Shown: positions 35,000 through 46,317, counted from the first letter of the stretch. The stretch: DNA of 64,000 bases from Diorhabda sublineata (GCF_026230105.1 NC_079478.1:17871653-17935652); one strand, 5' to 3'. Notes: a model not told the origin generated them from the letters alone. A program made the numbers and translations.

Positions 35000-36540
35000 A
35001 AAGTGATACTAATGAAAGTAGCAAAACGTCATGAACGTCAAATAGAATTTATGAAGTGGGCGTTATTTTTATTATCAAATCGAATAATCGGAAAAAGCGG
35101 TCCGTTTCATCTTCAAGGGAAACATATGTTTAAATCCCATTAAAAGGACAGATATAATCCTTAGAATCAAATGGTGAATATTTTTAATGAGTTTCCGAAA
35201 ACTAGTATTCTGAACTTGTGAAAATAATAACAACTTGCTTACAGTAAGATGCTTTATCGTAATGGTCCTCTCTTTTAGGAGGAATAGTGAGAAGAGCTTG
35301 TAACACCGTTCCAATCCTCAATTAACAGGAATGAATCGATTCTACAAGCGTTATTTTATATTTCTAGGTATACGAAAAGAACATGGGAGAAAGGAATTTT
35401 ACTTTCACGAAAACGAAAACTACAATTTTTTTACAAGAATTAAGACTACGTCAGTTTGATTTGATGAAAAAGTTTTACGATTGTTCAGAGTACTAAGTTA
35501 TTTTGCTGAAATGGATGTTTGGGAAAATTTACAACAAAATCTACCATCTTAGCGAAAGAACAGACGAGTAGGTCATATAATAAACTATAATAAACATACT
35601 CAAAATGTATAAATTTCATCTCTATAATATGCAAATTCTTCTATGAGGATGATTACAACAGAGTTTTGTGCAACCTTGTTTTACCGAGATTACAATCCCG
35701 AAACTTTTGTCGAACATCAGTTTCAGCGATGATTGTTGATTATTTCTAAATTATAATCTTAATAGACAATATGTTCCCAAATTTAGTAACTTAGATGCAT
35801 ATTCTTTGATATGCCTACCCAATACTCACAAATTAGTTACAGTTACAGGCTAGTATTATAACTGAATTGTCTCCGAGATCAAAGCACTCAACAAACTTTT
35901 CGTTTGTTTCTTTTTGGGAGAAATCTTCATATGTTTTTTTCAAACTTCAGCGTGATGCGCTAATTATTTTGACGACGTATTAAAGAACAAATAATTTTGA
36001 ACGTTTAATTCGATTATTTGACGATTGTATGTAGAGAAAGATAAATGAACTGATATTTTAGCCAATAAAATTTTGTGAAACATCCAAAAGGATTAACGTC
36101 AAAACGACCTTGTATGATTACGTAGGCTGTGATTTGGACCCAAAGGGTCAATCGAGCTCCCTTTTCTTGCCACAGCACTGAGGATGCTCGATGTATAATA
36201 ATCAAACTTCTTTTAATAAGTGTACAATGTGGGATGGCTGTAGTTACCGAAGATCTTCACCTTCTATTGCATATGTTCCCAGGTATAATGCTCTGGAGTT
36301 CCGTACTGTCTCATGCTTCGAGGGAATATGGGTAGAAGGTTCATCTCGTCTCCTAATCATTAGAATCTGCACGTTGCACAATTGCATACAATTTCTTGCA
36401 AGATCAAAATATTGCATAGACGAATATTGCTTGTAGTTTGACATTATACAAGTCTCTTGCCATTGCATTATGATTGTCACTAATGAAAATTCCATAAATA
36501 AAAGAAAACAATTTCTTAACCTCAAATTTTATTAGCACAA
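35000..36540. other. intergenic, no gene recognised
   Basis: This AT-rich stretch upstream of gene B contains only short overlapping frames on both strands (for example around 36244-36525) without recognisable motifs. Nothing supportable was seen. Confidence 0.5.
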
Positions 36541-36547
36541 TTTAAAA

Positions 36548-36802
36548 ATGAAAATACCAAAGCTAATTGAATTAAATGTGAAAAAAGTAGTTAGTACATC
36601 ACGGGCAATAGTTATATCTGCTACTGCCTTGCTTTTGGAGTCTGATGGACAGAAAAAAGCATCCAGGCAATGGTGGGCCAGCACCTGGCTAAATAGAATA
36701 AGGTATAACGTAAGTTTAGCTATAGAATTTGACGAGAAAACATACAATAAAAATGGTACTAAACCGATAAAGTGCGAGATTTTGAAGAAGTCAATCAGCT
36801 GA
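36548..36802 (+). pseudogene. possible PIF/Harbinger (HARBI1-like) N-terminal fragment
   Basis: An 84-codon frame reads …A-T-A-L-L-L-E-S-D-G-Q-K-K-A-S-R-Q-W-W followed by A-S-T-W-L-N-R-I-R. This recalls the N-terminus of insect HARBI1-like nucleases (basic, then W-W/V-x-x-W-L-x-x-R). No DDE nuclease core follows; the next recognisable sequence is a foldback repeat at 37028. The match rests on a short pattern only. Confidence 0.3.
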
Positions 36803-37027
36803 ACTTCATCTGCGCATGCTTTTGATAAAGAAATATTGCGTCTTGCATTACGTTGACTTTTATCATGTCAAGCGACCTTTAGGTGACCATTGAGGTGACA
36901 ATGCTTCGACAAAACTCGATTGTTTTTACTTACGACTTACTTACGATTCTATATTCCTCTTGTAGCTTTCAATCATTCCAAAAGAATCAAGAATGAAAGA
37001 TACTGAATACACTGTTTACACCACCAC

Positions 37028-37110
37028 TACACCAACACTTACAATTACACTGTCTGACAGTTTCGATAACCGAGTTATCGTCTTCAGAGACTGTAAACCT
37101 TGAGTACTTG
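37028..37110. repeat. partial MITE, copy 2 (CTTCAGAGACTGAAG family)
   Basis: This stretch shares ACACCAACACTYACAATTACACTGTCTGACA, GATAACC.A.TTATCGTCTTCAGAGACTG with the foldback element at 11910-12178. Only the left arm is present. Confidence 0.7.
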
Positions 37111-37374
37111 TGATGTGAACAGTATATTCAGTATGAATATCGCCAATGGTTCCAGAAATTCCAACTTAGTTCAGAATGAAAGAAATTATCTGTCAGCTTC
37201 TGAAGATTTTGCTTAAAAAAGCGTATTGAGAAAATATGCAAGTGCCCGAAGAAATTGTTGTGTTATAAAATTATGAGCTTTGTGAAAACATCTTTCGAAC
37301 TCAATATTAAAACGTAGGTATAAATGATATTATATGAAAATATCAGACTATAACATAATATACGTAGGAACATG

Positions 37375-38535
37375 CCAAGTAATAGTGAGTAACGTAATAC
37401 TTTTTTCACGAGTAGGACGGTTTGACCTATTCCTACGAGTGAAAAAAGTTTTACTTTACTCGCGATTTTCATACAAAAATTTTTCTACGTCCGTAGACTT
37501 GAAAACATTCGACAAAACTTTTATCAATTTTTATTTTGTAATAGTAATATTGAAAGTACAACTGTGAGCATTATTAATTGCAAGTGAAGGAGAAGTTACA
37601 TTACTATTGGTACTTGAATTGACAACATTTATCAAGTTTAAAGAAATAACATTATCTATAGTTGTATTAGAACTTATTGGATTGTTGGTAGGATCGTGAA
37701 CATTTACAATGTTGCTTTAAGTCGAAATAGATGTTCTAATTAAAATTTTCAATGCGGAATCTATTTTGTTTTTAATTGAGAGGTCTTTGTAACCCCCCGC
37801 AACTGTGTTGGATTTCCACCCACCGTGATTCTTTAGTTGAATTATATCACCACCGGAATCCACTAATAGAGACGCAGAAGAGCGTCAAAATATATGTGTA
37901 GTTTTTTAGAATAGGTAGATTCAAATATGTTGAATTTTTTAAAAGGTATAGGTACCTACACCTTGGATTTTTACTTTTCCGTTTCTATTCTGCAAAAATA
38001 AATGATAAGTTTTGACATTTGTGGTTGGTTTTTATATTCTTTATAAATGTTTACCAAGGTTAATCTATTGTCAAATATTTCACCAATAACAGTAAATCTA
38101 TGTTGAACATGAGTTTTTGTATCAGGTTCTGTGATAATTAAAACATTTCCGGTATTATTAATATCGTTACACTTCATTTTATATCATTCCTCCTGCGATT
38201 CCGAATATTAAAGCAACCTGAGCTTCGACTATCTACTGATGTCTACGTCGTTGTTTACCATTAGGGTGCAGTTACTGATTCAACATCTTCTGGTGTGCAG
38301 AACTTTCTTCACTATTATTCTCCATCACTAATAATAATTCTACACTCCTTTTAATTGGACACTATTTTGATAAAACATTTCTATAATTGCGTTAAACAAT
38401 GACACGTGAATTAAAAGCGTGAAAAAATGAACCGCTATAGTACTTGTTTGCACGCTTTTTGGCCGATTCAGAAATAAAATTCTTTATGAAAGCAAATGAA
38501 TGAAAAAAACGTGATTATAACGTACGTAGAAAAAA
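37375..38535 (-). mobile_element. Crypton tyrosine-recombinase element, copy 3 (partial core kept)
   Basis: In minus order: M-E-N-N-S-E-E-S with C-T-P-E-D-V-E-S-V-T-A (about 38330-38240, frameshifted), then frame 38177-37971 (…H-V-Q-H-R-F-T-V-I-G-E-I-F-D-N…V-N-I-Y-K-E-Y). After a deletion comes the catalytic-core end R-S-S-A-S-L-L-V-D-S-G-G-D-I-I-Q-L-K-N-H (about 37875), then G-G-W-K-S-N-T-V-A-G-G-Y, and a C-terminal tail ending H-S-C-T-F-N-I-T-I-T-K stop (about 37520). The R…SA..L…HGGW…GY order is the tyrosine-recombinase signature of insect Cryptons. A TAA inside the tail and missing segments show that it is inactive. A near-palindrome (TTTTTTCACGAGTAGGA…TTCCTACGAGTGAAAAAAG) marks the 3' end. 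It lies just downstream of the small gene at 38658. Confidence 0.8.
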
Positions 38536-38591
38536 ATTAACACAACTCTAAATTCCCACATACTCATTAAAAATCAATTTAATTTAAAATT

Positions 38592-38597
38592 TTTATT
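38592..38597 (-). terminator. poly(A) signal of Cys/Pro gene 1
   Basis: AATAAA on the minus strand lies about 60 bases beyond the TAA of the 38658-39043 gene. Confidence 0.6.
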
Positions 38598-38657
38598 TTC
38601 ATATGTACAACTTTTTTACTTAAAAACAATATCATACATTTCCACTATTAACCTCGA

Positions 38658-39043
38658 TTACTCCTTTTTGATCAACACTGTAACAAAAAAAAACTATCAT
38701 AGCATCAAATAATATTGTTTATGATACAACAAAAATTCTGTTTTAAAATAACACTTACATGTTATTGAGACCTGAAATGTGTTTGCTTGGAATTTTCTAA
38801 CCCAAATTTATTATTTTATTTGTGTCTATTATGAATCTATTATCCAAAAAAATGATAAGAGTTTTATGTACATACCGATCTGTTAGGAGGACACGCTGGT
38901 CCGCAAGCACGACAGCAGTTCGGATCAGGAGGAGGACACGCTGGAGGTATTGGATATAATAAAGGTACGTAAATACTAGGACATGGAGGAGGGCAAGGTA
39001 AATAAAATGGTTGCTTACAATTGGGAGACGATAAACAACCCAT
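38658..39043 (-). CDS. Cys/Pro-rich small protein 1, 3 exons, 66 aa
   Basis: Exons are 38876-39043 (ATG, 56 codons), 38759-38771 (13 bases) and 38658-38677 (TAA). Donors are GTATGT and GTAAGT; acceptors are ACATTTCAG and TGTTACAG. The protein begins MGCLSSPNCKQPF, contains C-P-P-P-C-P, a hydrophobic Y-V-P-L-L-Y-P-I-P-P-A-C-P-P-P and N-C-C-R-A-C-G-P-A-C-P-P, then ends V-S-I-T-L-L-I-K-K-E from the two mini-exons. An upstream in-frame extension begins only at GTG; the ATG at 39041-39043 has a good AAAATGG context. The Cys-Pro/Cys-Gly-Pro composition resembles Drosophila Mst(3)CGP sperm-tail proteins; homology is not proved. GGTTCAAAATTT lies 33 bases upstream. It belongs with the genes at 42196, 51892 and 61317. 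Confidence 0.75.
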
Positions 39044-39779
39044 TTTTATGATTTTAGATAGATTTTTCACACTGAAAATTTTGAACCAAATATGACAGTT
39101 AAAATTTAATAAATATTGCCTTAGAAACAGTTATTTATAGCAACTTGATGTATTTTCTCATTCGTATTTAAAGTACGCTTGGATTTCAGTTGTATTTAAT
39201 ATCATCGACCATACAGCAGCAGCTGCTACTTCTCCTATCCTCAAAAGTGAAAAAAGATAACATCTAATGTAACATGGTGGTTTTTAATTCGATACCTTAA
39301 ATTGAATTTTTCAAAATTTAATTCCAATTCAAACATTATCATACTTCTTAAATTTCAATTATGAGAAGAAGAATAGAAACATGACATTCTAATTCTTGGT
39401 GTTAGGAAAACATGAAATAGTCATTCATTCCATCCAGTTCGGCTCAATTTCGGTGTCGGCCAGAGGTGTAAGTCTTGAAATAATATTGTTTGTAATATTA
39501 AAATTTCAAGTAATTGCGTAAGAGAATTAGGAAAAGTATGTTTTCTGGCCTGAAGTGTCAATATCGAAATATTGTATAGGGATTACTTAGGTAGTAGATT
39601 ATACAGTTACGTTTTGCGTTTAACAGGCACCGTTTACCCTATTAGTGCCTCTGCCTAATTCCAACCCTATTTCGAATTCGGTTTAACCATGCGCCGTAAG
39701 GGCAATGGTGCCTTACCCAAAATTTTTAGACTTTTATAAGTATATTTGTTTAGTTTAACGCTGTAGTATTTGCTGTTAA

Positions 39780-41060
39780 GCCGTAAACAGTGTAAATAAA
39801 ATGACACCAACGAGAAGATATTGCAATAATTCTTCACTATCAGTAAATGAAAAACTTAGTATTTTAAATGTACACGATTGTATAAAATACAATTACCCGA
39901 ATTTTACTGTACAAGAAACGATGTTCCGATGTTCCCGAATGACTGGAGTTGGAAAGTCCACCGTTTTTAAATTATTGCGGGAGAGAAATATAGCAGGCCA
40001 AGTGGAACCTCCCAAGAAAAGGCAGACCAGTAAAAGACACCAAAAATGTAATTCGAAGAAAAGTTCACTCTTTTTATTTTAAAAAAGAAATACCCACCCT
40101 AGATAAGATTTTAATGGAGCTTGGCCAGGATGACAGTATTCCGTTGATAAATAACATAACATAACCGTAAAGCACTTTTACTGGAAAGCGATGAAATTGT
40201 TTGCTGGCGACGAAAATACTTAAGAAGTATAAAGTAGTACAGAACAGAGCAGAAGAAAATATTTTATCTTGATGAGACGTGGATTAATGAAGGTTATAAT
40301 ACAGTACCAAAAATGTGGTAAGGCAAAAATATAACCAGTGCTCGTCAAGCTTTCATGGAAGACCTGTCAACGGGTATTAAAGTGACTTCAGGTAAAGGGA
40401 AAAGACTAATAATCGTCCATATTGGAAGCGAAGAGGGATTTTTAAAAGAAGGTTTGCTAACTTTTCAGTCGTGCCATATAGGAGATTACCACAAGGCCAT
40501 GGATTCGGATGTTTTTGAAGACTATTTTGGTGAAATGATAAAATATCTCTCGGCTGATTCAGTAGTAGTTATGTCATTCTCGACGCATCGAGAAGAAATT
40601 ATTGACTGGTTAATCACCAAAAGTATTGAATTTGATAAAAAAAAAGAATTATTAGCTATAGGATATTTACACAAACATCTTTTTACGAAATACGCCGTAA
40701 AAGATATAGCAGAAAAACATAGTGTAACTGTGCTGTGCACACCGCCATATAATTGCGAACTAAATCCTATAGAACTTTTATGGGCGCAAGTGAAAGGATT
40801 TGTAGCAAGACACAACACGACATTTAAAATGAAAGACGTTAAGCTACTGTTTGATCAAGCCATTAAGGAGATGACACCAGAGAACTGGCGAAAAGCAGTC
40901 CAACATGTCATTAAAGAAGATGAGAAAATGTGGGATCTTGACTACTGGATAGATCGGACCGTCCATCCGTTAATTATAACGTCAAGAGGAGATGACAGTT
41001 CCTCAGATGACGAAGAATATTATGATTTTTTATAATTTAATATCTGTATAATGTACAATG
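39780..41060 (+). pseudogene. IS630/Tc1-like DDE transposase, recently broken
   Basis: ATG 39801 opens a helix-turn-helix N-terminal region (MTPTRRYCNNSSLSVNEKL…TGVGKSTVFKLLRERN) that shifts frame near 40040. The frame shifts again before the 226-codon ORF 40355-41035. The first catalytic motif (Y-L-D-E-T-W-I-N-E-G, about 40260-40290) is intact. The second should read V-V-M-D-N-A-x-Y-H, but here is V-V-V-M-S-F-S-T-H-R, so the second Asp is lost. The third, N-P-I-E-L-L-W-A-Q-V-K, keeps its Glu. An acidic C-terminus (GDDSSSDDEEYYDFL) ends at TAA. This is the DDE_3 family common in insects. A related C-terminal fragment lies at 43500-44010. Confidence 0.8.
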
Positions 41061-41149
41061 CCTAATTTTTATCCTGTCAAAATAATTTTTTTTCTTTTTA
41101 CGAGTATCCTACCGGCACGCCTTTGGCACATTATTTTCTGCAATAAACT

Positions 41150-42000
41150 CTAGAGGTCGATGGTTATATCGGTTATATTGCGGAAGCTTCAAAATGCAAT
41201 AATTTTAGCTTGGATCCAGACAATCAATACCACTGGAAACACTATTGGCGAAATTCATTCAAGGACCGAAAGAACGCCTGGAAACATTTAGTCAGTAGCA
41301 GATACTGTAAGCTGACAGCCTCGACTCAGCGTCAGAAAGTGTGAGTCTCCACTGGTATTATCAATAGCATAATGCGATCTGATTTACACCAAAAGGTGTA
41401 TAAAATTCATATTGTGCAAGCACTACATGAAAATGATTAAGTTAAAAGATTTAATGTTGTAAATGCAATGCTAGAGATATTTAAAAATTTCAACAACATG
41501 TTCTTCAGCGATGAGGCATATTTTCAGCTGGATGGATACGTTAATCGCCAAAATTGTCGCTTTTGGGAAGAAAAGAATCCACATACCTTAGATAAACGCT
41601 CGTTGCATAACCCATAAAACACCGTATGGGTCGCTATGTTGGTGAACTACAATATTGGGCCCTACTTTTATGAACATAACAGAGGACACGCGGTGATTCT
41701 AGGTGCACGTTATGTCGACATAATAAGCAATTTTTCGGGCCTCAACTGGATCAATGTGAACATTATAGCCGTCTAACATGGTTCCAACAGGATGGGGCCA
41801 CATCGCACACCACTAACAACTCTTTAGCTGCATTGTACCAGTTGTTTCCAGAAAAGGTGATTTCACGAAGATATGATATTGAATGGCCACCTCGTAGCCC
41901 TAGCTTGACCTCACCTGATTTTTTATTGTGGGGTTATCTTAAGTGCGTGGTCTACGAGAATAATAATACTAAAGTAGTTGGGTTGTTATGAGACACCCTA
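41150..42000 (+). pseudogene. Tc1/mariner-superfamily transposase (DDE_3) remnant
   Basis: Successive broken frames give M-F-F-S-D-E-A-Y-F-Q-L-D-G-Y-V-N-R-Q-N (41500 on), then W-F-Q-Q-D-G-A-T-S-H-T (about 41786, second Asp), then R-Y-D-I-E-W-P-P-R-S-P (about 41870) and D-F-L-L-W-G-Y-L-K. These are the three catalytic regions in correct order. Upstream frames contain the degraded DNA-binding part. Many stops and frameshifts are present. It ends about 200 bases before the Cys/Pro gene at 42196. Confidence 0.75.
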
Positions 42001-42195
42001 TACTTACTGCGCTGTGTCACTCGTAGCTCGTATTTCTGTTATTGTAGGTTGATTATGTGACATTGACATATCAATCAAATTATTAACTTCCATAATACCA
42101 GAAATTAAATAATCAAAATCATCGTCAATCTTACAAGTTTTCATTCCCTCTTCAAATAATAGCAAAATTAACAGTGAATCATATCACAAAAAAGT

Positions 42196-42926
42196 ATGGC
42201 TTGCTGTATCACTGTGTATAACCCTTGCAGCGTACCAGTTTGTATACCGAATTATGTGCCGTGTTGCTTATCATATTGTATGCCCTGCTGTCCAATACCT
42301 TGTTGTCCAGCACCCTGTCCACCTGCAAGTTGTCCTCCAAAAGTGAGTTTCTCTTTCTAGATATTTTTTTCAAATTCAATCATTAAACATTAAAAACTAT
42401 AAAAAAAATAAATCTTAGGAATAAAATAATTTTTTCACACCCATTTCCATTGAGATTGTAAAATTGTGAATAATTATTATAAATAACATTATAGTGACTA
42501 CTACAGTGGCTTCATAGAGACGGTTTGGCCACATGAGAGCTGCCGCCATGTTTAACCCAAACTACGACACAAAATAATTTATATTGGTATTTTTTTTTGT
42601 TCAATAAATATACTATTGAGCCCTTGAAAAGTTGCTAATCAAAAATTTGAGTGTGACTAGTGACTAGTGACTAATGTAGGGAAATATATATTTAATAAGC
42701 TCGTCTGATGCTTTATTATCGTGATAGTAAATGTGATACTTACTATTTCTTGTAGGAAGAAAAGAGATCGATGAAACTGATACCACCACCATCTGAGTCG
42801 AAGCCGCCCAGAAAAACCAAGAAAATCTTACCATGTTATTACACGAAGCCTACCGATAAAAGAAAACAATTCATAAAATTTGATGAGATTATACCAAAGC
42901 AGCAAACATCATGTTCTTCTGTATGA
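42196..42926 (+). CDS. Cys/Pro-rich small protein 2, 2 exons, 105 aa
   Basis: Exon 1 42196-42342 (ATG, 49 codons) ends at AAA|GTGAGT; exon 2 42756-42926 follows TTCTTGTAG and ends at TGA; the intron is phase 0. The first 49 residues are MACCITVYNPCSVPVC then Cys pairs separated by Pro/Tyr (C-M-P-C-C-P-I-P-C-C-P-A-P-C-P-P). The second exon is very different: 56 residues, Lys/Pro-rich and basic (EEKRSMKLIPPPSESKPPRK…), ending T-S-C-S-S-V. AATAAA is at 42952-42957. The Cys-rich exon relates it to the genes at 38658, 51892 and 61317; the basic tail is unique to it. Resemblance to sperm-tail CGP proteins is by composition only. It lies between two dead transposases. Confidence 0.75.
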
Positions 42927-43499
42927 TACAATTTCTCACATTAAATATTTAAATAAAATATCAATCATCTCACTCATTGTTAGGTTAGGTTCCTAACACT
43001 ATTTTTATATGTTTTTTGCACGGGACTAAAATCGTAGTAGATTCAATCTTATTTCCGATATTAAACAACCATAGAATTGGTTTTCCAACCAAGTGCGTTG
43101 TGAAAAAATTTAAGAACCAGTTGAAACCGTTAACAAACAAAAACAATACAATGTTGGTTGTTGCATGTAAGTATTTTTCTAACTTAACCAGTGTATCTTG
43201 AGACTTGAGTTTTGGATGCCCGGGTCAGAATATGTCATTTTGTGCGAGAAAGAGGTGCTGCTCACATCGCAGCTACTCCAGTGCCGTAGCAAAAATTTCG
43301 GCGTGAAATGATTCATTTCTGTTGTTCTCTTATACATTTTATTCAACGTGGAGTTTACAATTAGATTAAAAAAGAAAGTTTTGTGTGGTCAGAGTCGGAA
43401 ACTAATAAGTAATGGAGAAACGGAATAATTATTTCATTTGACGATAGCTTGCTGAAGCCTCAATTGTATGAATACATGATACAAAATTGACGATATATT

Positions 43500-44010
43500 T
43501 TTATCAAACAGGTTCAACGTTTTAAAATTACCCCCTTATCACCCGGAACTCAATCCAATAGAATTAGTTTGGGGCACAATGAAACATGTAGCTGATAAAA
43601 ATGTTTCATTCAAATTTAATGAGGTTATCCAATACTACGACAATTTTTTCAATAACTTTTCAGTCGATGACTGGAAATCACGTTGTGATCATGCTAAAAA
43701 GTTTAACAAAGAATATATGGAGAAAGAGCCACTTCTTGATCAGGTAATCGACAACTTAATTATAAATTTGAATGATGATGATTCAAGTGAAGAAAGTTAT
43801 ACTAACGAAACTGATTCCGAAAGGCATTTTGCGGAAAATGGGGACGATTTTGATTGGGAAAGCTCTTCAAGAAATCTTAAGTTTGAAGAGATAGAAGGTT
43901 GCAGCAGTGTAAGTGTGAATAATTTCGTCCAAAACGAACCGAATAGTGATTCTTCGTCAAAATTATTTACAATTTTATCTACTATTTTTACTTTCTATTA
44001 TTTTTATTAA
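43500..44010 (+). pseudogene. DDE_3 transposase C-terminal fragment
   Basis: The frame begins with L-K-L-P-P-Y-H-P-E-L-N-P-I-E-L-V-W-G-T-M-K (the third catalytic region, Glu kept) and runs open to a TAA near 44008, with an acidic Asp/Ser-rich tail (…NLNDDDSSEESYTNETDSE…). The layout matches the last third of the 39780-41060 transposase but the sequence is clearly different. The first two catalytic regions are absent. A long foldback element starts 20 bases downstream. Confidence 0.7.
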
Positions 44011-44029
44011 TTTTGGTTAAGCGATAAAA

Positions 44030-44662
44030 CAATTTAATTTGTTTAAATCTTTAATTTGAACTAAAGTTTAATATTAATTTGTGACGCGTTTCGCTAACAT
44101 AGTAGCTTTCTCAAACGAGTGATGGTGTAATGAAATATTTTTAATTTATACAGTGCATAAATACGGAATTTTAAGATATTGAGAATTGACAAAAGTATTA
44201 CTAAATGTTTATAAGGGATTAAAATGCTAAACATGCCTAAATACGGAATTCTGTTAATATTAACAAAATAGTATTGAACAACTTTACCAGGAAATTTATT
44301 CCAAACAATTACTTATTCTAAGTGAATAGGTTGATATCTATTTGGTCATTAAGAAGATTACCTAAATTTTGCTTTTATTTCAAGGAGTTCTAAGAGATTT
44401 AATTTTCTGGTAAAATTGGTCAATTCTTTTGTTAATAGTGGTAAAATTCCGTATTTAGGCACATTTTGCATTTTATTTCAATGTAAACATTTAGTAATAC
44501 TTCTGTCAATATCTTAAAATCTCGTATAATGCACTGTATAAATAAAAAATAATTCATTATGCCATCACTCGTTTTACAAAGCTACTGTGTTAGCGAAGCC
44601 CGCCATAAATTAATATTGAGCTCTAGTTCAAATTAAACAAAGATTTAAAAAAATTCTTAGTA
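44030..44662. repeat. near-palindromic foldback element
   Basis: The left arm (44035-about 44310) and the right arm (about 44395-44660) are inverted copies along most of their length. Shared blocks include TTTAAATCTTT, AATATTAATTTRTG, CTTCGCTAACA, ACGAGTGATGG, TTATACAGTGCAT, GTATTACTAAATGTTTA and GCCTAAATACGGAATT. The loop is about 100 bases. No ORF is present. It looks like a MITE or foldback transposon; divergence between arms shows some age. Confidence 0.8.
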
Positions 44663-44989
44663 ATTTTTATTTGGGATTTTTTAACCTGCTGGCTATTCAG
44701 CCTTCAAAACAATTACAAGACGTAACCTGATATATAAAATGAGGATTTATATTCAAGTAAAATTGAAAAAATATGCACATCTATATTCGTTGCTGCTCCA
44801 TCCCCAAAAAACAATTTGTTTCGCACCGAACCACACATATTTAACTTCCGTCAATATTTTGATTTTTGATAATGTTTGATACAAATTCACATAGTGTTTG
44901 TCTTCAAACCAGTCCTCCTTGTTACAATAGTACCAATGGTACTACGCTTACCCTAGCATCCAGCTCACACGCATAATATTGTTATCACT

Positions 44990-45793
44990 AGTGCGGGAAA
45001 GTAAAATTATGCACATTTTGACCTTATTAGATAGTTTTTCACTTCTGAGATTATAACTATTGTTACTACAGGTAAATAAATATTCACGAAATAGTCCATC
45101 AAATAAAATTTAAACCTTTTCTAGCTTTTTGTAGCATTTTTAATTTTTTGAAAATATAAAATAATACAGATATTTTTTATATAACCATGTAATTGTTACT
45201 AAAACGTCAAAGTTGTTCAAAACGTCTTGGAAGTGACCGAATAAGTGCAATCTTCTTCTAAATTAAACCACATTAAACCGAATCCGATACAATAATATTG
45301 ATGGATTCATCCGACGAAGAACTTCCCGAAGCCATTTTGAAGGCTGCAAATGAAACTAATTCCGAGCTGTTACCTGCCAAATGACTTAAAACCGTCGTCA
45401 TCGTCATCTTTATGCGACCTGCAACCGATGCCATCCTTATCGACGTCATCTACCTTCCAGTTAAAACCAAATAACTCCACTGGACCGGCAATTCTTACTT
45501 GTCTACAGAATACAACAAATTGTGTTTTCAATATTAATATTTATAATAATTAGTGGTTTTTAGTTAAAGTTTTGTATATTATTATGTTTGTTGGAATAAA
45601 ATAATTCTAGAAAAATGGATTGGTATACTTTTTTGTATATACGGTCGTAGAAAAAATCATGTTCCTAACTCATGCGTAAAGTATCTTTCCCGCACTTGAC
45701 CGCTTGCCCGAACTCCGCTCTGCGTCGTTCGGGACAACTGCAGTCGCGTGCGGAAAAGTATCACTTTCCGCACTTGTTAGGAAAATAACTATT
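44990..45793 (+). mobile_element. Crypton deletion derivative, copy 4
   Basis: This is the inverted-orientation partner of 13418-14285. ATG 45301 opens M-D-S-S-D-E-E-L-P-E-A-I-L-K-A-A-N-E-T-N (then SELLPAK, stop), the Crypton N-terminal motif without the premature stop of copy 1. Frame 45350-45553 carries the Ser-rich C-terminal tail ending N-C-V-F-N-I-N-I-Y-N-N. The recombinase core is absent. The same 3' hairpin with GTGCGG(G)AAAGT repeats and CCCGAAC/GTTCGGG arms lies at about 45658-45785. Relative to copy 1 it lacks the outermost 5' bases. Confidence 0.7.
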
Positions 45794-46258
45794 TCCTACG
45801 CCCATGTCTCTAAAAGTCAAAATCGCAATGTCAATATTCCTTGTAAATGACATTTAACAATAATATACACGTAATGATATCTCATAACATACACGTGCGC
45901 TTTGAGATGAAAACTTAAAACTTCTTGATTTAATTAAATTACAATCAATTTTTTATTTACGTAAGACGTTATTTGGTCTATTTACACAAATTAAGTCAAT
46001 TAAAAAACATAAAATCTTTTAGCATTAGCCAAATATATTCAGGATTGAAAGAGCGATACCCCTAAATTTAGGCAGCACATTATGCAATTTCTTTAAAAAT
46101 AGGACACGTTTTCTTATGTAGCATGCTATGAATGGGCGTAGAAAAGGTATAGTCAGTTACACGAGTTGTGTTGTGGAATTAGTGTCTGTCATGGTTGTAG
46201 TCGGTATAGTGAAGTAAGTGGTTATTGTTGTTGTCGCTTTAATAGCGTCGTAGTAACC

Positions 46259-46275
46259 TCATGTCTTGTCAAATT

Positions 46276-46317
<42 letters not shown>

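Noticed and set aside
39044..39070. N-terminal extension of Cys/Pro gene 1
   Set aside because: It would start at GTG; the ATG at 39041-39043 has good context.
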